In this document: piece by piece, positions 35,317-43,086 of the stretch
How the letters are laid out: each line of letters begins with the position of its first letter
Numbering within the stretch: the first letter of the stretch is position 1
Origin: Methylacidiphilales bacterium
GTDB lineage: Bacteria > Verrucomicrobiota > Verrucomicrobiia > Methylacidiphilales > UBA1321
Length of the DNA stretch: 64,000 nt
Direction of reading: 5' to 3'
Assembly (NCBI GenBank): GCA_026225555.1
Contig: JAMFSY010000003.1
Coordinates: forward strand, 1-64,000
Position numbers and translations under genes: made by a program
The notes under the pieces: generated by a model
Told to the model about the DNA's origin: nothing
Databases searched by the model: none
The model's input: the letters and a program-made list of their open reading frames with translations, nothing else

Positions 35317-35523
35317 TTAGTCGATTTTGATAAAGACCTTGGCACCGCTCTTATCTTTGTCCCAATAGCCCTTATGACTGTCGTGCGTGATGAAGGGATG
35401 GTGTTGATGTTTATCATCGATCCATCCTGTCTTGTCGTGATCGTAAGCCATTGAACGGCTAATGCTTACGGCGACGAACAAGGCAATCAGGCCCAAATGC
35501 AGCATGCTAGTACGTGTTTTCAT
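35317..35523 (-). CDS. Small secreted charged protein
   Basis: 68 aa. Signal peptide 1-26 (LIALFVAVSISRSMA), then a ~42-residue mature peptide rich in Asp, Lys and His: DHDKTGWIDDKHQHHPF, then HKGYWDKDKSGAKVFIKID. The GYWD...VFIxID ending recalls short periplasmic peptides of Verrucomicrobia, but no function is known to me. His and Asp clusters could bind metal or Ca2+. It stands alone between the symporter and the macB end. Confidence 0.62.
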   Translation of the reverse strand: MKTRTSMLHLGLIALFVAVSISRSMAYDHDKTGWIDDKHQHHPFITHDSHKGYWDKDKSGAKVFIKID

Positions 35524-35684
35524 CTTTAATTAACTCCCTTGGATTCTTTAGGTTATTACTGACATACAAAGAGGACTTATCCGATCGCCTCTTGCTCTCT
35601 ATGCCTTGTCAGAGGACAGGGCATCTCCTTAAAAGACGGCTTGGCGCGGTTTTGGTTTCTGTTTATCCCCGTGACAATCCGGTT

Positions 35685-37643
35685 TCATTCGTGACGCAAC
35701 GCCTCAATCGGATCCAATCGCGCGGCGAGCACGGCGGGCCAATAACCGAATCCGATGCCGACGCCCACGGAAAATCCGCAGGAAAGGATGATGGAGAGCA
35801 GGGAAGGGTTCATGAGCGCGCCCTGCAGGTAGCCGATGACGAGCGAGATGATCCAGCCGAGGGCGATGCCGATGAATCCTCCACTGAGGCAGAGGGTGAC
35901 CGATTCGATCAGAAACTGCGCCTGGATATCGCGCCCGCGCGCGCCGAGAGCCTTGCGCAGGCCGATTTCGCGTGTCCGTTCCGTGACGGACACCAGCATG
36001 ATATTCATAATGCCGATGCCTCCGACGACCAGCGAGATGGCCGCAACGCTGGCGAGCATGAGCGAGATGGTCCGGGTAACTGCGCTTAGCGCCTCTTCCG
36101 TCGCCACGAGATTGATGACGCGGTAGCTGTCGTTTTCCACGCTGGGGATGTGGGGCCATTCGCGGGTGACGTCCATCAATTGCGATTCCGTACTGTCGAC
36201 CGCGTTGGAATCCTTCGCGCTCGTGTCGATCCAATCGACATATTTTTTTCCGAGCACGCGATACATCGCGGTTTGCAGCGGCACAAGAATAACGTCATCG
36301 GTATCGGTCATGCCGTTCGTGCCCTTCGCGGGCAGTACGCCGATCACCGTGAAGGGAATGTGGTTGATCTCGATGGTCTGGCCGATGGGGTTGTTATCGC
36401 CAAAAAGCCCCTGCTGCACCGTCGTCCCCAGCAGCGCGACCCGCTTGCGCAGGCGTCCTTCCTCGAGGGTAAAAAAGCGGCCATAGGTTGGCGTCGCCGC
36501 GTAGATTTTTTCGTAACCGGGCATGACGCCGTGAAGCTGGGTGCTGACATTATTGTGGCCGTAAACTGCCTGGATCGTCCCGCCGACGCCTCCAGAAACA
36601 GCCGCGATGGTCGGGATGCGGCCGTCCAGATGCGTCGCCTCATCGAGGGTGAGACGGCTGACCGCGCCGCGCTGCTGGCGGACGCCGCCGGTGTTTTGCG
36701 CATTGGGCACGACAATGAGACGATTCGAACCGAGCGCGGCAATTTCGCGATCGACCGACGCCTGCGCCGCCTTGCCCAGTGCGAGCATGACGATAACGGC
36801 GGCAACGCCGATGATGATCCCGAGCGCCGAGAGGCAGGTGCGCAGCCGATTGGCCCAGAGGCCCCGCGTCGCCTGCTGTAAATTGAGAAAGAGCAGGTTC
36901 CAATAAATTTGCGATGAGATCCGCCATTCGGCCGGAGGCGGCATGGCGGGAACCGGCGGCACAATGGCCGTCAGCGGCTTGCGGACATCCTCGACGACAT
37001 GGCCGTCGTGCATGCGGATGGTGCGGTCGGCATGCGCGGCGATGGAAGGCTCGTGCGTGACCAGCACGATGGTCAGTCCCTCCGCATGCAATTCGCGCAG
37101 CAACGCCATGATTTCCGCGCCGCTTTGGGAATCGAGATTTCCCGTCGGCTCGTCGGCGAGGACGATGGTGGGCCGGCGCACGAGTGCGCGCGCGATCGCG
37201 ACCCGCTGCTGCTGTCCGCCCGAAAGCTCGTTGGGCCGGTGCGAACCGCGATGCCCGAGGCCGACCCGCTTCAGCAAATCGGAAGGATCCGCCGAGGGCC
37301 GATCGCCCTTCGCATAAATGAGCGGCAGTTCCACATTGTCGAAGGCGGACATGCGCTTGAGCAGATGGAATTGCTGGAAGACGAAGCCGATGCTTTCGGA
37401 ACGCAAACGGGAAAGCTCCTCATCCGAAAGCTCGGCGGTGTTTCGCCCATCGATGGTCAACACTCCGGTGTCGGGTCGGTCGAGCAAACCGATGGTATGG
37501 AGAAGGGTCGACTTGCCGGAACCGGACGCGCCGATCAGCGAGATGAATTCCCCCTGCTCGATCCGCAGTGAAATGCCCTGCAGGGCCTTCACCGTGGTCT
37601 CCCCCATCTGGTAGGTTTTGGTGACCTGTTCGAGAACGATCAT
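35685..37643 (-). CDS. macB: MacB-type ABC exporter (ATPase-permease fusion)
   Basis: 652 aa. N-terminal ATPase: Walker A GASGSGKST (38-46), Q-loop, signature LSGGQQQRVAIARA, Walker B IVLADEPTGNLDS. The permease half has one segment near 270-300, a large periplasmic MacB_PCD domain (GVMPGYEKIYAATPTYGRFF, NPIGQTIEINHIPFTVIGVL) and three C-terminal segments with MLVSVTERTREIGLRKALGA. It drives tripartite export of peptides, siderophores or macrolides with the adaptor and TolC upstream; the start overlaps macA's stop (ATGA). Confidence 0.9.
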   Translation of the reverse strand: MIVLEQVTKTYQMGETTVKALQGISLRIEQGEFISLIGASGSGKSTLLHTIGLLDRPDTGVLTIDGRNTAELSDEELSRLRSESIGFVFQQFHLLKRMSAFDNVELPLIYAKGDRPSADPSDLLKRVGLGHRGSHRPNELSGGQQQRVAIARALVRRPTIVLADEPTGNLDSQSGAEIMALLRELHAEGLTIVLVTHEPSIAAHADRTIRMHDGHVVEDVRKPLTAIVPPVPAMPPPAEWRISSQIYWNLLFLNLQQATRGLWANRLRTCLSALGIIIGVAAVIVMLALGKAAQASVDREIAALGSNRLIVVPNAQNTGGVRQQRGAVSRLTLDEATHLDGRIPTIAAVSGGVGGTIQAVYGHNNVSTQLHGVMPGYEKIYAATPTYGRFFTLEEGRLRKRVALLGTTVQQGLFGDNNPIGQTIEINHIPFTVIGVLPAKGTNGMTDTDDVILVPLQTAMYRVLGKKYVDWIDTSAKDSNAVDSTESQLMDVTREWPHIPSVENDSYRVINLVATEEALSAVTRTISLMLASVAAISLVVGGIGIMNIMLVSVTERTREIGLRKALGARGRDIQAQFLIESVTLCLSGGFIGIALGWIISLVIGYLQGALMNPSLLSIILSCGFSVGVGIGFGYWPAVLAARLDPIEALRHE

Positions 37644-38593
37644 TTCTTTTTGGGGAGAGAACCGGTGAAGGAGAAGCCGCCCTTCGCCTGCTGCACGGTG
37701 AAAGCCGGGCGCGCGATCCAGTCGCCTTCGCTCAAACCGGAGAGCACCTCGGTCCAGGTGCCGTCACTCTGACCGACTTGAATCGACCGCACCACCAGAG
37801 GCTGATCCGGCCCCTGGACGAGCAGCACATTCCCTTCCGGACTGATCGCATCGGTCGGAATGCGCAGCACGCTCGAGCGATTGGAAATCAGGAGAAAGAC
37901 ATTGGCCGAGATGCCGCTTCGCACAAAATCGGGCGTGGTATCGAGGAAGATATTCACCAGGTAGGTCGTCACGTTGTTGACCGTCGTGGCGTCATAGGCA
38001 ATGGCCTGGACCTTGCCGGTCAGTTTTTTGTCGGGATAACTGTCGAAGGTGATATCGACCGATTGCCCCATGAAAACATGCTCGAGATCGGTCTCATCGA
38101 CGTTGGCCTGGACGATGAGATGATCCGACATGGTGAAGACCGTCTGCGCCGTGACGACAACCTGGCCGGGGACGACGGAGGTCGAGATGATGTGCCCATC
38201 CAGCGGGGCGACGAGCGGCGCGGCCTTGTAGACATCCTGCCAAAAGGCGACCTCCTTGCCACCGGCGGCCTCGGCGGCATCCATCAGCGCGGCGCGATCG
38301 GTCGAACTGATCCAGGCGAGGACCTGGCCGGCCTTGACGGCCACGCCGTTGGCGACATTCACCGAATCGATCCGTCCGGGAATCGGCGGCGTGACATTCA
38401 GGCGATGTTCCGGCCCGACCACGGCGCTCTCCCGAAGAGTGACAACGAGCGGGCCGCGCTCTACTTTCAAATAGTCGTAGGCGGGCGGGGCGGCGCCCCA
38501 GCGCAGAGCGAGCACGAAAAGTCCCGCCGTCCCGGCGAGGATGCAGAGGATCAGAGCGATATATTTCCAACCGATAAAAGTTCGTGGTTTCAT
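37640..38593 (-). CDS. macA: MacA-type periplasmic adaptor (HlyD family)
   Basis: I start at ATG 38593 (317 aa), overlapping the tolC stop by ATGA; the longer frame begins inside tolC. N-terminal membrane anchor (YIALILCILAGTAGLFVLAL), split lipoyl/barrel-sandwich elements (VNVANGVAVKAGQVLAWI and APLDGHIISTSVVPGQVV), then beta-barrel and membrane-proximal domains (VDITFDSYPDKKLTGKVQAI). The alpha-hairpin between the lipoyl halves is very short (~35 residues), unlike E. coli MacA. It links MacB to the outer-membrane channel. Confidence 0.87.
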   Translation of the reverse strand: MKPRTFIGWKYIALILCILAGTAGLFVLALRWGAAPPAYDYLKVERGPLVVTLRESAVVGPEHRLNVTPPIPGRIDSVNVANGVAVKAGQVLAWISSTDRAALMDAAEAAGGKEVAFWQDVYKAAPLVAPLDGHIISTSVVPGQVVVTAQTVFTMSDHLIVQANVDETDLEHVFMGQSVDITFDSYPDKKLTGKVQAIAYDATTVNNVTTYLVNIFLDTTPDFVRSGISANVFLLISNRSSVLRIPTDAISPEGNVLLVQGPDQPLVVRSIQVGQSDGTWTEVLSGLSEGDWIARPAFTVQQAKGGFSFTGSLPKKK

Positions 38594-39972
38594 GGAATGG
38601 CCCCTAATCCCCTCGCCTCTTCCCAACTGGCTTCGGCGATGACGGCGCTAAGCTGGGCGGAGAGGCAGGTTTGTTGCTGGCTGACATAACTGTCGGTGAT
38701 GGTTTCGAAATCCTGGAACGACATGAGTCCATTGCGATAACTGGCCTCGGCGATTTTGTACCGCAGGCCGGTCGCCTCGAGCAGCTCGTTCTGGATGCGC
38801 ACATTTTCCTGCGAATCGACCAGGCTCTTGAAATTCTGGGCGAGCGTCAGGGCGGCCTGGTTGGTGCCGGACTGGAGTTCGGCCAGCGACTGACGGAAAC
38901 TGGCGTCCGCCGCCTTCACATCAAAGTAGGTCCGGCCCCCCTCAAAGATCGGATAGGAAGCGCTGATGTCCGCCGATAAGCCCCTTTCCCGCAAAGGAAG
39001 TTGGGAATCCGATTGATAGACGCTGGCGCCCGCCGAGATGTGAGGATACCAGCCGCTTTCGGCCAGAGTGATGCCCGCCGCGGCTGCATCGGTTTGCGCG
39101 CGCTTCTCAAAATAAGCCGGAGTGAGCACCGCCAGCTTGCGAAAATCGGGAGTGACGGGCAGCGGCTCCGTGTTCAGGTCCCCCGCGGCGCGCACCGGCT
39201 TGGGCAGCTCCTGGCCAACAACCACTTCAAGCTGGAGGCCCGAGAGGTCGTTGGTGCGCAGGGCTTGATTGAAATCGATGTTCGCCTGATCCAGATCGGC
39301 ATTACTGAGGAGCATCGCGCCCTTGTCTTCCTGGCCGCCTTGATAGAGCAGGCGGACAAGGCGGGCCGTGTTCTGGCGGATATCGATGACATTCCGGCTG
39401 ATGATGATGAGCTGCTGCGCGTAGAGCAGTTGGGCAAAGGCCGATTTGAGATTGAAGCTGATGACCGCCTTTTCCGAGTTCAGGCTGGCGAAGGCGAGAG
39501 CCAGTTCCGCCCGCGTCTGATCGATGTTTCCCTTGGTGGTGAAGCCATCGAAAATCGTCTGGGAAAGGCTGAGTTGCGCGAGATAAGCGGTGGAATAATT
39601 GCTGGGCGCGCCCAGATAGGATCCGATGTAACCACGAGTGTCGCTTAAGCTCGCCGTGATTTGAGGGTACAGAGTGGAGTAGGCGCCGAGATGCACGGCA
39701 TTGCTGTTAAGCACCCCTTCGCGCGAGGACTGCAGGTCGGGATTATGGGCCGTGGCCAATCGAACGCAGTCCATCCAGCTAAGAGCCGTGGGCGCGGCGG
39801 GAACTGGGGACGCCACGGAATCGCCGGAAGAAGCTTCGGCGTTGACCATCGCCGTTCCCAGCAGCAGGACCAATCGCAAAAGGAGACCTTTCCCTCCTTC
39901 CGAAATTCCTCTCCTTTCTCGCAAACCTGAAAAAACAAAAACAGCCACAGATAGTAAAGCCTTAGCAGACAA
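38590..39972 (-). CDS. TolC-family outer-membrane channel (MacAB partner)
   Basis: 460 aa. N-terminal hydrophobic export signal ending near MVNA-EA (~46). The TolC/OEP repeats are visible: LSWMDCVRLATAHNPDLQSSREG, in which NP marks the first repeat, and the equivalent second half with TDAAAAGITLAESGWYPHIS; long helical stretches with Ala, Gln and Asn. First gene of the tolC-macA-macB operon, each joined by 4-nt overlaps, so the three are made as a unit. It provides the trimeric exit duct. Confidence 0.85.
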   Translation of the reverse strand: MSAKALLSVAVFVFSGLRERRGISEGGKGLLLRLVLLLGTAMVNAEASSGDSVASPVPAAPTALSWMDCVRLATAHNPDLQSSREGVLNSNAVHLGAYSTLYPQITASLSDTRGYIGSYLGAPSNYSTAYLAQLSLSQTIFDGFTTKGNIDQTRAELALAFASLNSEKAVISFNLKSAFAQLLYAQQLIIISRNVIDIRQNTARLVRLLYQGGQEDKGAMLLSNADLDQANIDFNQALRTNDLSGLQLEVVVGQELPKPVRAAGDLNTEPLPVTPDFRKLAVLTPAYFEKRAQTDAAAAGITLAESGWYPHISAGASVYQSDSQLPLRERGLSADISASYPIFEGGRTYFDVKAADASFRQSLAELQSGTNQAALTLAQNFKSLVDSQENVRIQNELLEATGLRYKIAEASYRNGLMSFQDFETITDSYVSQQQTCLSAQLSAVIAEASWEEARGLGAIP

Positions 39973-40093
39973 GAAAGTTGCAGTAGATGACTAAATTGCA
40001 ATGGAACCAGCAATTCTACCGGCCATTCCTCATTTACATTCGTTTCGGGATTCCGGGCGTCCGTACCTCTCACGTCCTATGGGCACAAAAAAA

Positions 40094-40122
40094 AGTGGCG
40101 CAGGGATAAACCCTGCGCCACT
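40094..40122 (-). terminator. Rho-independent terminator of porin 1
   Basis: Perfect 12-bp stem AGTGGCGCAGGG / CCCTGCGCCACT with a 5-nt loop; on the minus strand it is followed by a run of eight or nine T (plus-strand A-run 40086-40094). It lies ~50 bp after the porin stop at 40170. Confidence 0.92.
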
Positions 40123-40128
40123 CCTTCA

Positions 40129-40151
40129 GGCGGGAAGAAACGCTTCCCGCC
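40129..40151 (-). other. Second hairpin ahead of the porin terminator
   Basis: GGCGGGAAG (40129-40137), 5-nt loop, CTTCCCGCC (40143-40151). Between the porin stop and the main terminator; without a T-run it may serve as an mRNA-stabilising 3' hairpin. Confidence 0.6.
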
Positions 40152-40169
40152 GCCAAATTCAACTTTTGC

Positions 40170-41765
40170 TTAGAACTTCCACATCAAGTCAGCCTGGAAC
40201 AGGTTGTACCGGTGGATGTCGCTGAGCTGGAGATCCTGGTTGACGTTGGGCGTGGCCATCTTGTCGTTAACCGGATTGCCGTAGGCGTACTTCAGCGTGG
40301 AGCTCAAGCCATCGGTCCAGTTGTGGCTCACCTGCACGACAACACCTTCCATGTTCGTGGCGGCATTGAAGATATCCGCATCGATCAGGTTGGGGTCAAC
40401 CGCGTAGTAACCGGTGCTCTGCCAGTAGAGCTTGCCGTCCCAATCGCCCTTCTTCTTCAATTCGCCCGCTTCGATACCGACCTGGTAAGCGGATTGATCG
40501 AGGAAGCCCTTGCCGGAGTGGAGCACACCCTGGAAGTTCGGCGAGGCGACTACCGCCGCGTAGTTGGCCGTGTCGGTCATGCCGTTGTTACCGCCGCCCG
40601 CTGCCCCGAGGATCGCGCCGCGAGCCGCATCGGCCCGCTCACTGGCCTCGAAGTTATAGGCAAAGTCCGCAAACGCGCGGAACGGAACATTCCAGGCCTT
40701 GAAGTCAAACTCCATGGGAGTTTCCAGCACGGCGAGGTTGTTGATGCCCGTCACATTGGTCTCGGAAGCCGAAGCCGCACCGACAAACGGGCCGGTGAAG
40801 AAGCTCGGGCTGTTGTTTTCCTGCACGGCCACCGTGCCGCTGCCGCCTGAGGCGCCCAGGACGATCGGGGAGGTGCTGTAGAGGCCGGATACGTTGCCGC
40901 CAACATTGCCGTTCTGCGTGCCGCTGTAGGTGTACATCGTCGCCGCCGCCTTGAAGGAGGTGGTGTCGTCGAACTTGATCTTGAACCCGACCTGCTCGGC
41001 GAACATGAAGATGTCGTTCAGGTTGGTGCCACCGACTCCGGCGGTCACCGAATTGTCGGCCGAGTCTCCATAGATGAACTGGCCCGCGGTCGCGAAGATT
41101 TCGACGTCATCATAGGTCTTGTCGAACTGTTCCGCCGCACCCGTGGGGCTGAGATTGTCATCCCAGATCATGTTGGTGGTGTACAACGGGTTGGCAATCT
41201 TGCCGCCCGTAAGCGTCAGGTAATCGGTGGGCTTCCAGCCGAGATAAACCCGGTCGATGCTCAGCGTGCTTCCGGTGTTGCCGAACTCGCCGCCGTTGTC
41301 GGTATTGCCGAAGGTGATGTTACCCGAACGATCATAGGTCTGCCCGGTCGCGGCACGAATGCCGTAGAAGAAATTATCATACAGATCGCCCATCAAGCCG
41401 ATGCGCAAGCGGAAACGCCAACGATCGCGCGTCTGGGAATCACCGTGGGTGAAGATCGCTCCCGCGCCCGTGACATCGCCCGCCTTGGCCTCGCCATCGC
41501 GCATTTCAAAACGGAGACGGAGGTCGCCGTAGAAGGTGATGCTTTTGATCGAGGTGCTCAGGTTGATCTTGCTGGCGGCCGTGGAGGAATAATCCTTCTC
41601 TTCCGAAGCACGGATATCTTCGGCTTCCTGATCGGACAGGACGCCTTTTTTCACCAGCGCGTCGAGCAGGGCAGAATTGCCCGCCTGAGCGTGGACCGGG
41701 GTAGCGGGGGTCAGAACGCCCAGACAGAGCGCCGTGAACCCAAGGACTGCAAATCGTACATTCAT
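40170..41765 (-). CDS. Outer-membrane porin (putative porin family), copy 1
   Basis: I start at ATG 41765, where AAGGAG stands ~6 nt upstream and a signal peptide follows (MNVRFAVLGFTALCLGVLTP, cleavage after HAQA); 531 aa. The longer open frame upstream has no signal or RBS. The mature protein opens with a helical segment (ALLDALVKKGVLSDQEAEDI, like the SLH/coiled start of OprP-type porins), followed by alternating amphipathic strands rich in Tyr/Gly/Asn (FYGDLRLRFEMRD) and ends in a terminal aromatic residue (LMWKF), the usual C-terminal signature for beta-barrel assembly. Paralogue of the protein at 52413. Confidence 0.83.
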   Translation of the reverse strand: MNVRFAVLGFTALCLGVLTPATPVHAQAGNSALLDALVKKGVLSDQEAEDIRASEEKDYSSTAASKINLSTSIKSITFYGDLRLRFEMRDGEAKAGDVTGAGAIFTHGDSQTRDRWRFRLRIGLMGDLYDNFFYGIRAATGQTYDRSGNITFGNTDNGGEFGNTGSTLSIDRVYLGWKPTDYLTLTGGKIANPLYTTNMIWDDNLSPTGAAEQFDKTYDDVEIFATAGQFIYGDSADNSVTAGVGGTNLNDIFMFAEQVGFKIKFDDTTSFKAAATMYTYSGTQNGNVGGNVSGLYSTSPIVLGASGGSGTVAVQENNSPSFFTGPFVGAASASETNVTGINNLAVLETPMEFDFKAWNVPFRAFADFAYNFEASERADAARGAILGAAGGGNNGMTDTANYAAVVASPNFQGVLHSGKGFLDQSAYQVGIEAGELKKKGDWDGKLYWQSTGYYAVDPNLIDADIFNAATNMEGVVVQVSHNWTDGLSSTLKYAYGNPVNDKMATPNVNQDLQLSDIHRYNLFQADLMWKF

Positions 41766-42116
41766 TCTATTCTCCTTGTGTGGTCTAGTTATTGTTCTTG
41801 AAGGACCCAGCAGAACGGATTTTCCGCAAAGAAACCCGAAGTGCTGAATTCTCCTAACGGAGCGTGAAGGTGGGGGAGTTTTGTTACATTCAGATGGCGC
41901 TCCTGCAACTTCCACGCAACGAGGCCAAAAATGGCGAATCCTCCTCGGATTTATCCCTATATAAAAGGGCTCATCAGTGCCCGCAATTGGCACTGGCTCC
42001 CTCTATGGACTGGGCAAAACACAAAGCGCCAAGGAACTGGAAAATTCGCAAGGAAAAGAAGCTCAACCGATAATGGAGTTAAATGTTGTTGGCATGACCA
42101 TTGCCAATCCCTTTTC

Positions 42117-42326
42117 ATGAAAAATTCGACCTATTGATCGCGGCTTTTCCGCACTCGCCCTAGTGGCCAGCCTTGTTTGTTATGGGGATGGCATTCCAAG
42201 GACACTCCCGGAGCTCAGGGAACTCAGAGCACCAATCCCACTCATCAGGATCAAGATGTCACCGGCCCCAACGGCGAACATCCCAATGCCACCAGCCCAA
42301 TAAATGTGCCCGCCAGTCGCCAATGA
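42117..42326 (+). pseudogene. Frame-disrupted remnant of a small exported protein
   Basis: ATG at 42117 opens MKNSTY and stops at once (TGA 42135). Reading on in other frames gives a signal-peptide-like string (FSALALVASLVCYGDG), then back in the first frame a polar tail HSKDTPGAQGTQSTNPTHQD up to TGA at 42324. Joined, these form a plausible ~70-aa secreted Thr/Pro/Asn-rich peptide interrupted by at least two or three indels. No Shine-Dalgarno is seen. The strong terminator just downstream supports a former or still transcribed gene. Indels could also be assembly errors. Confidence 0.35.
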
Positions 42327-42339
42327 CGACCGGAAACGC

Positions 42340-42375
42340 AAAATCCGATGGTCCCCAAAGGGGCCATCGGATTTT
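42340..42375 (+). terminator. Strong hairpin terminator
   Basis: AAAATCCGATGG-t-CCCC (42340-42356) pairs with GGGGCCATCGGATTTT (42360-42375) across an AAA loop, with a single bulged T: 16 pairs. CGTTTTT follows on the plus strand, and A-rich flanks also allow function leftwards. Confidence 0.85.
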
Positions 42376-42413
42376 CGTTTTTGGATTAATTGACGGAGAC
42401 TTCTTTCCATCCC

Positions 42414-42848
42414 TCAATCATCGCTCGGCATCAGGCTGGCGAAGATGTGGCCATGATGCCGATGCACGCTGAGCTCGACGCCCTTATCGAGGACCACGTC
42501 GGCCCCGAAGATCCCATGGTGAAGCGTCGCGACTTTGGTCCCCTTCGCCGTAAACTCGCCCGACTGGGCGTCGAAACGCACCGCCGGAAAGGAAAGCGTG
42601 TAATCGTTTTCCTCCGTGGGATGGGTGTTGTCGGCGTAGGCGATGGTGCTGTATTTCACATCGGCGACAAGGACCCGCCGGGAGTCATCCCACCGCAGGG
42701 CCTGATGGACATTATCCGCGCCACTGACCCAGGTGGCGGGATGGTCGGGACTTTCCGCGAAGGTTCCGAGGGTGGAAGCAGCGCCCGCCCAGCTTAGCCC
42801 GAGGAAGCCGACGAGGAGTAATGCGCCCAAACAGATGATCGTTTTCAT
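42414..42848 (-). CDS. Small secreted His-rich protein, possible two-component target
   Basis: 144 aa from ATG 42848, chosen because a signal peptide starts there (MKTIICLGALLLVGFLGLSW, cleavage near AGA-AS); the longer frame upstream is only repeat sequence. The mature part is strand-rich with ADVKYSTIAYADNTHPTEEN in the middle and two His clusters near the end (TLHHGIF, VHRHHGH). No known domain is recognised. There is no Shine-Dalgarno; the ATG lies in a 7-bp hairpin (42846-42864), and a box shared with the response-regulator promoter lies at 42886-42905. It may be a periplasmic accessory of the RND system. Confidence 0.65.
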   Translation of the reverse strand: MKTIICLGALLLVGFLGLSWAGAASTLGTFAESPDHPATWVSGADNVHQALRWDDSRRVLVADVKYSTIAYADNTHPTEENDYTLSFPAVRFDAQSGEFTAKGTKVATLHHGIFGADVVLDKGVELSVHRHHGHIFASLMPSDD

Positions 42849-42864
42849 ACGATAAATTCGTATG
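42846..42864 (-). promoter_or_regulatory. Hairpin enclosing the start codon
   Basis: CATACGA (42846-42852), loop TAAAT, TCGTATG (42858-42864), a perfect 7-bp inverted repeat. On the minus strand the second arm ends with the start codon ATG. This could limit translation initiation or, as DNA, be an operator overlapping the start. Confidence 0.5.
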
Positions 42865-42885
42865 TCTTGGCCTCCCGCGCTGAAA

Positions 42886-42905
42886 CTTAATCTGATTTTA
42901 ATCTC
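42886..42905 (-). promoter_or_regulatory. Putative response-regulator box
   Basis: Minus strand GATTAAAATCAGATTAAG contains a direct repeat GATTAA-N5-GATTAA with 11-bp period, typical of OmpR-family sites. It differs at two positions over 17 nt from the sequence at 51791-51807 in front of the response-regulator gene, in the same orientation relative to the gene. It lies 38-58 bp upstream of the ATG. Confidence 0.5.
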
Positions 42906-42942
42906 GTGGGGTAGATTCCCCGAAGCTCGCTTCGGCCTGGGT

Positions 42943-43041
42943 GGTAGCCGCCGCACGCCGTGCGGTGGTCTCTTTTCGAAGGAGAACCGGAGCGTGGGAG
43001 CTTTTCTTCCCCTCTCCACCGCACGGCGTGCGGCGGCTACC
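42943..43041. repeat. REP-like inverted repeat with nested palindromes
   Basis: Perfect 26-nt arms at 42943-42968 and 43016-43041, separated by 47 nt. Each arm contains its own palindrome CCGCACGCCGTGCGG, so each can fold alone or the two can pair. A further palindrome CCGAAGCTCGCTTCGG lies immediately left (42920-42935). It sits between the tolC end of the RND operon (43087) and the next gene. Confidence 0.85.
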
Positions 43042-43086
43042 TCGGATGAGGGTAATTTTGGCGCACCCATTTAATGCGGAAATGGA

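Larger units (their letters stand above)
41766..42413. other. Intergenic region with a decayed small gene
   Basis: 648 bp between porin 1 and a small secreted protein gene. 41766-42110 should hold the porin promoter; I see no strong hexamer pair. 42117-42326 has a broken small-protein frame and 42340-42375 a terminator, both listed separately. Confidence 0.5.

Noticed and set aside
41766-41993. N-terminal extension of porin 1
   Set aside because: The signal peptide and AAGGAG-ATG lie at 41765; the extra 76 codons look non-coding.
42135-42137. TGA as selenocysteine or read-through in the small broken gene
   Set aside because: Reading on in the same frame gives no signal peptide; the hydrophobic stretch is in another frame, so indels explain it better.
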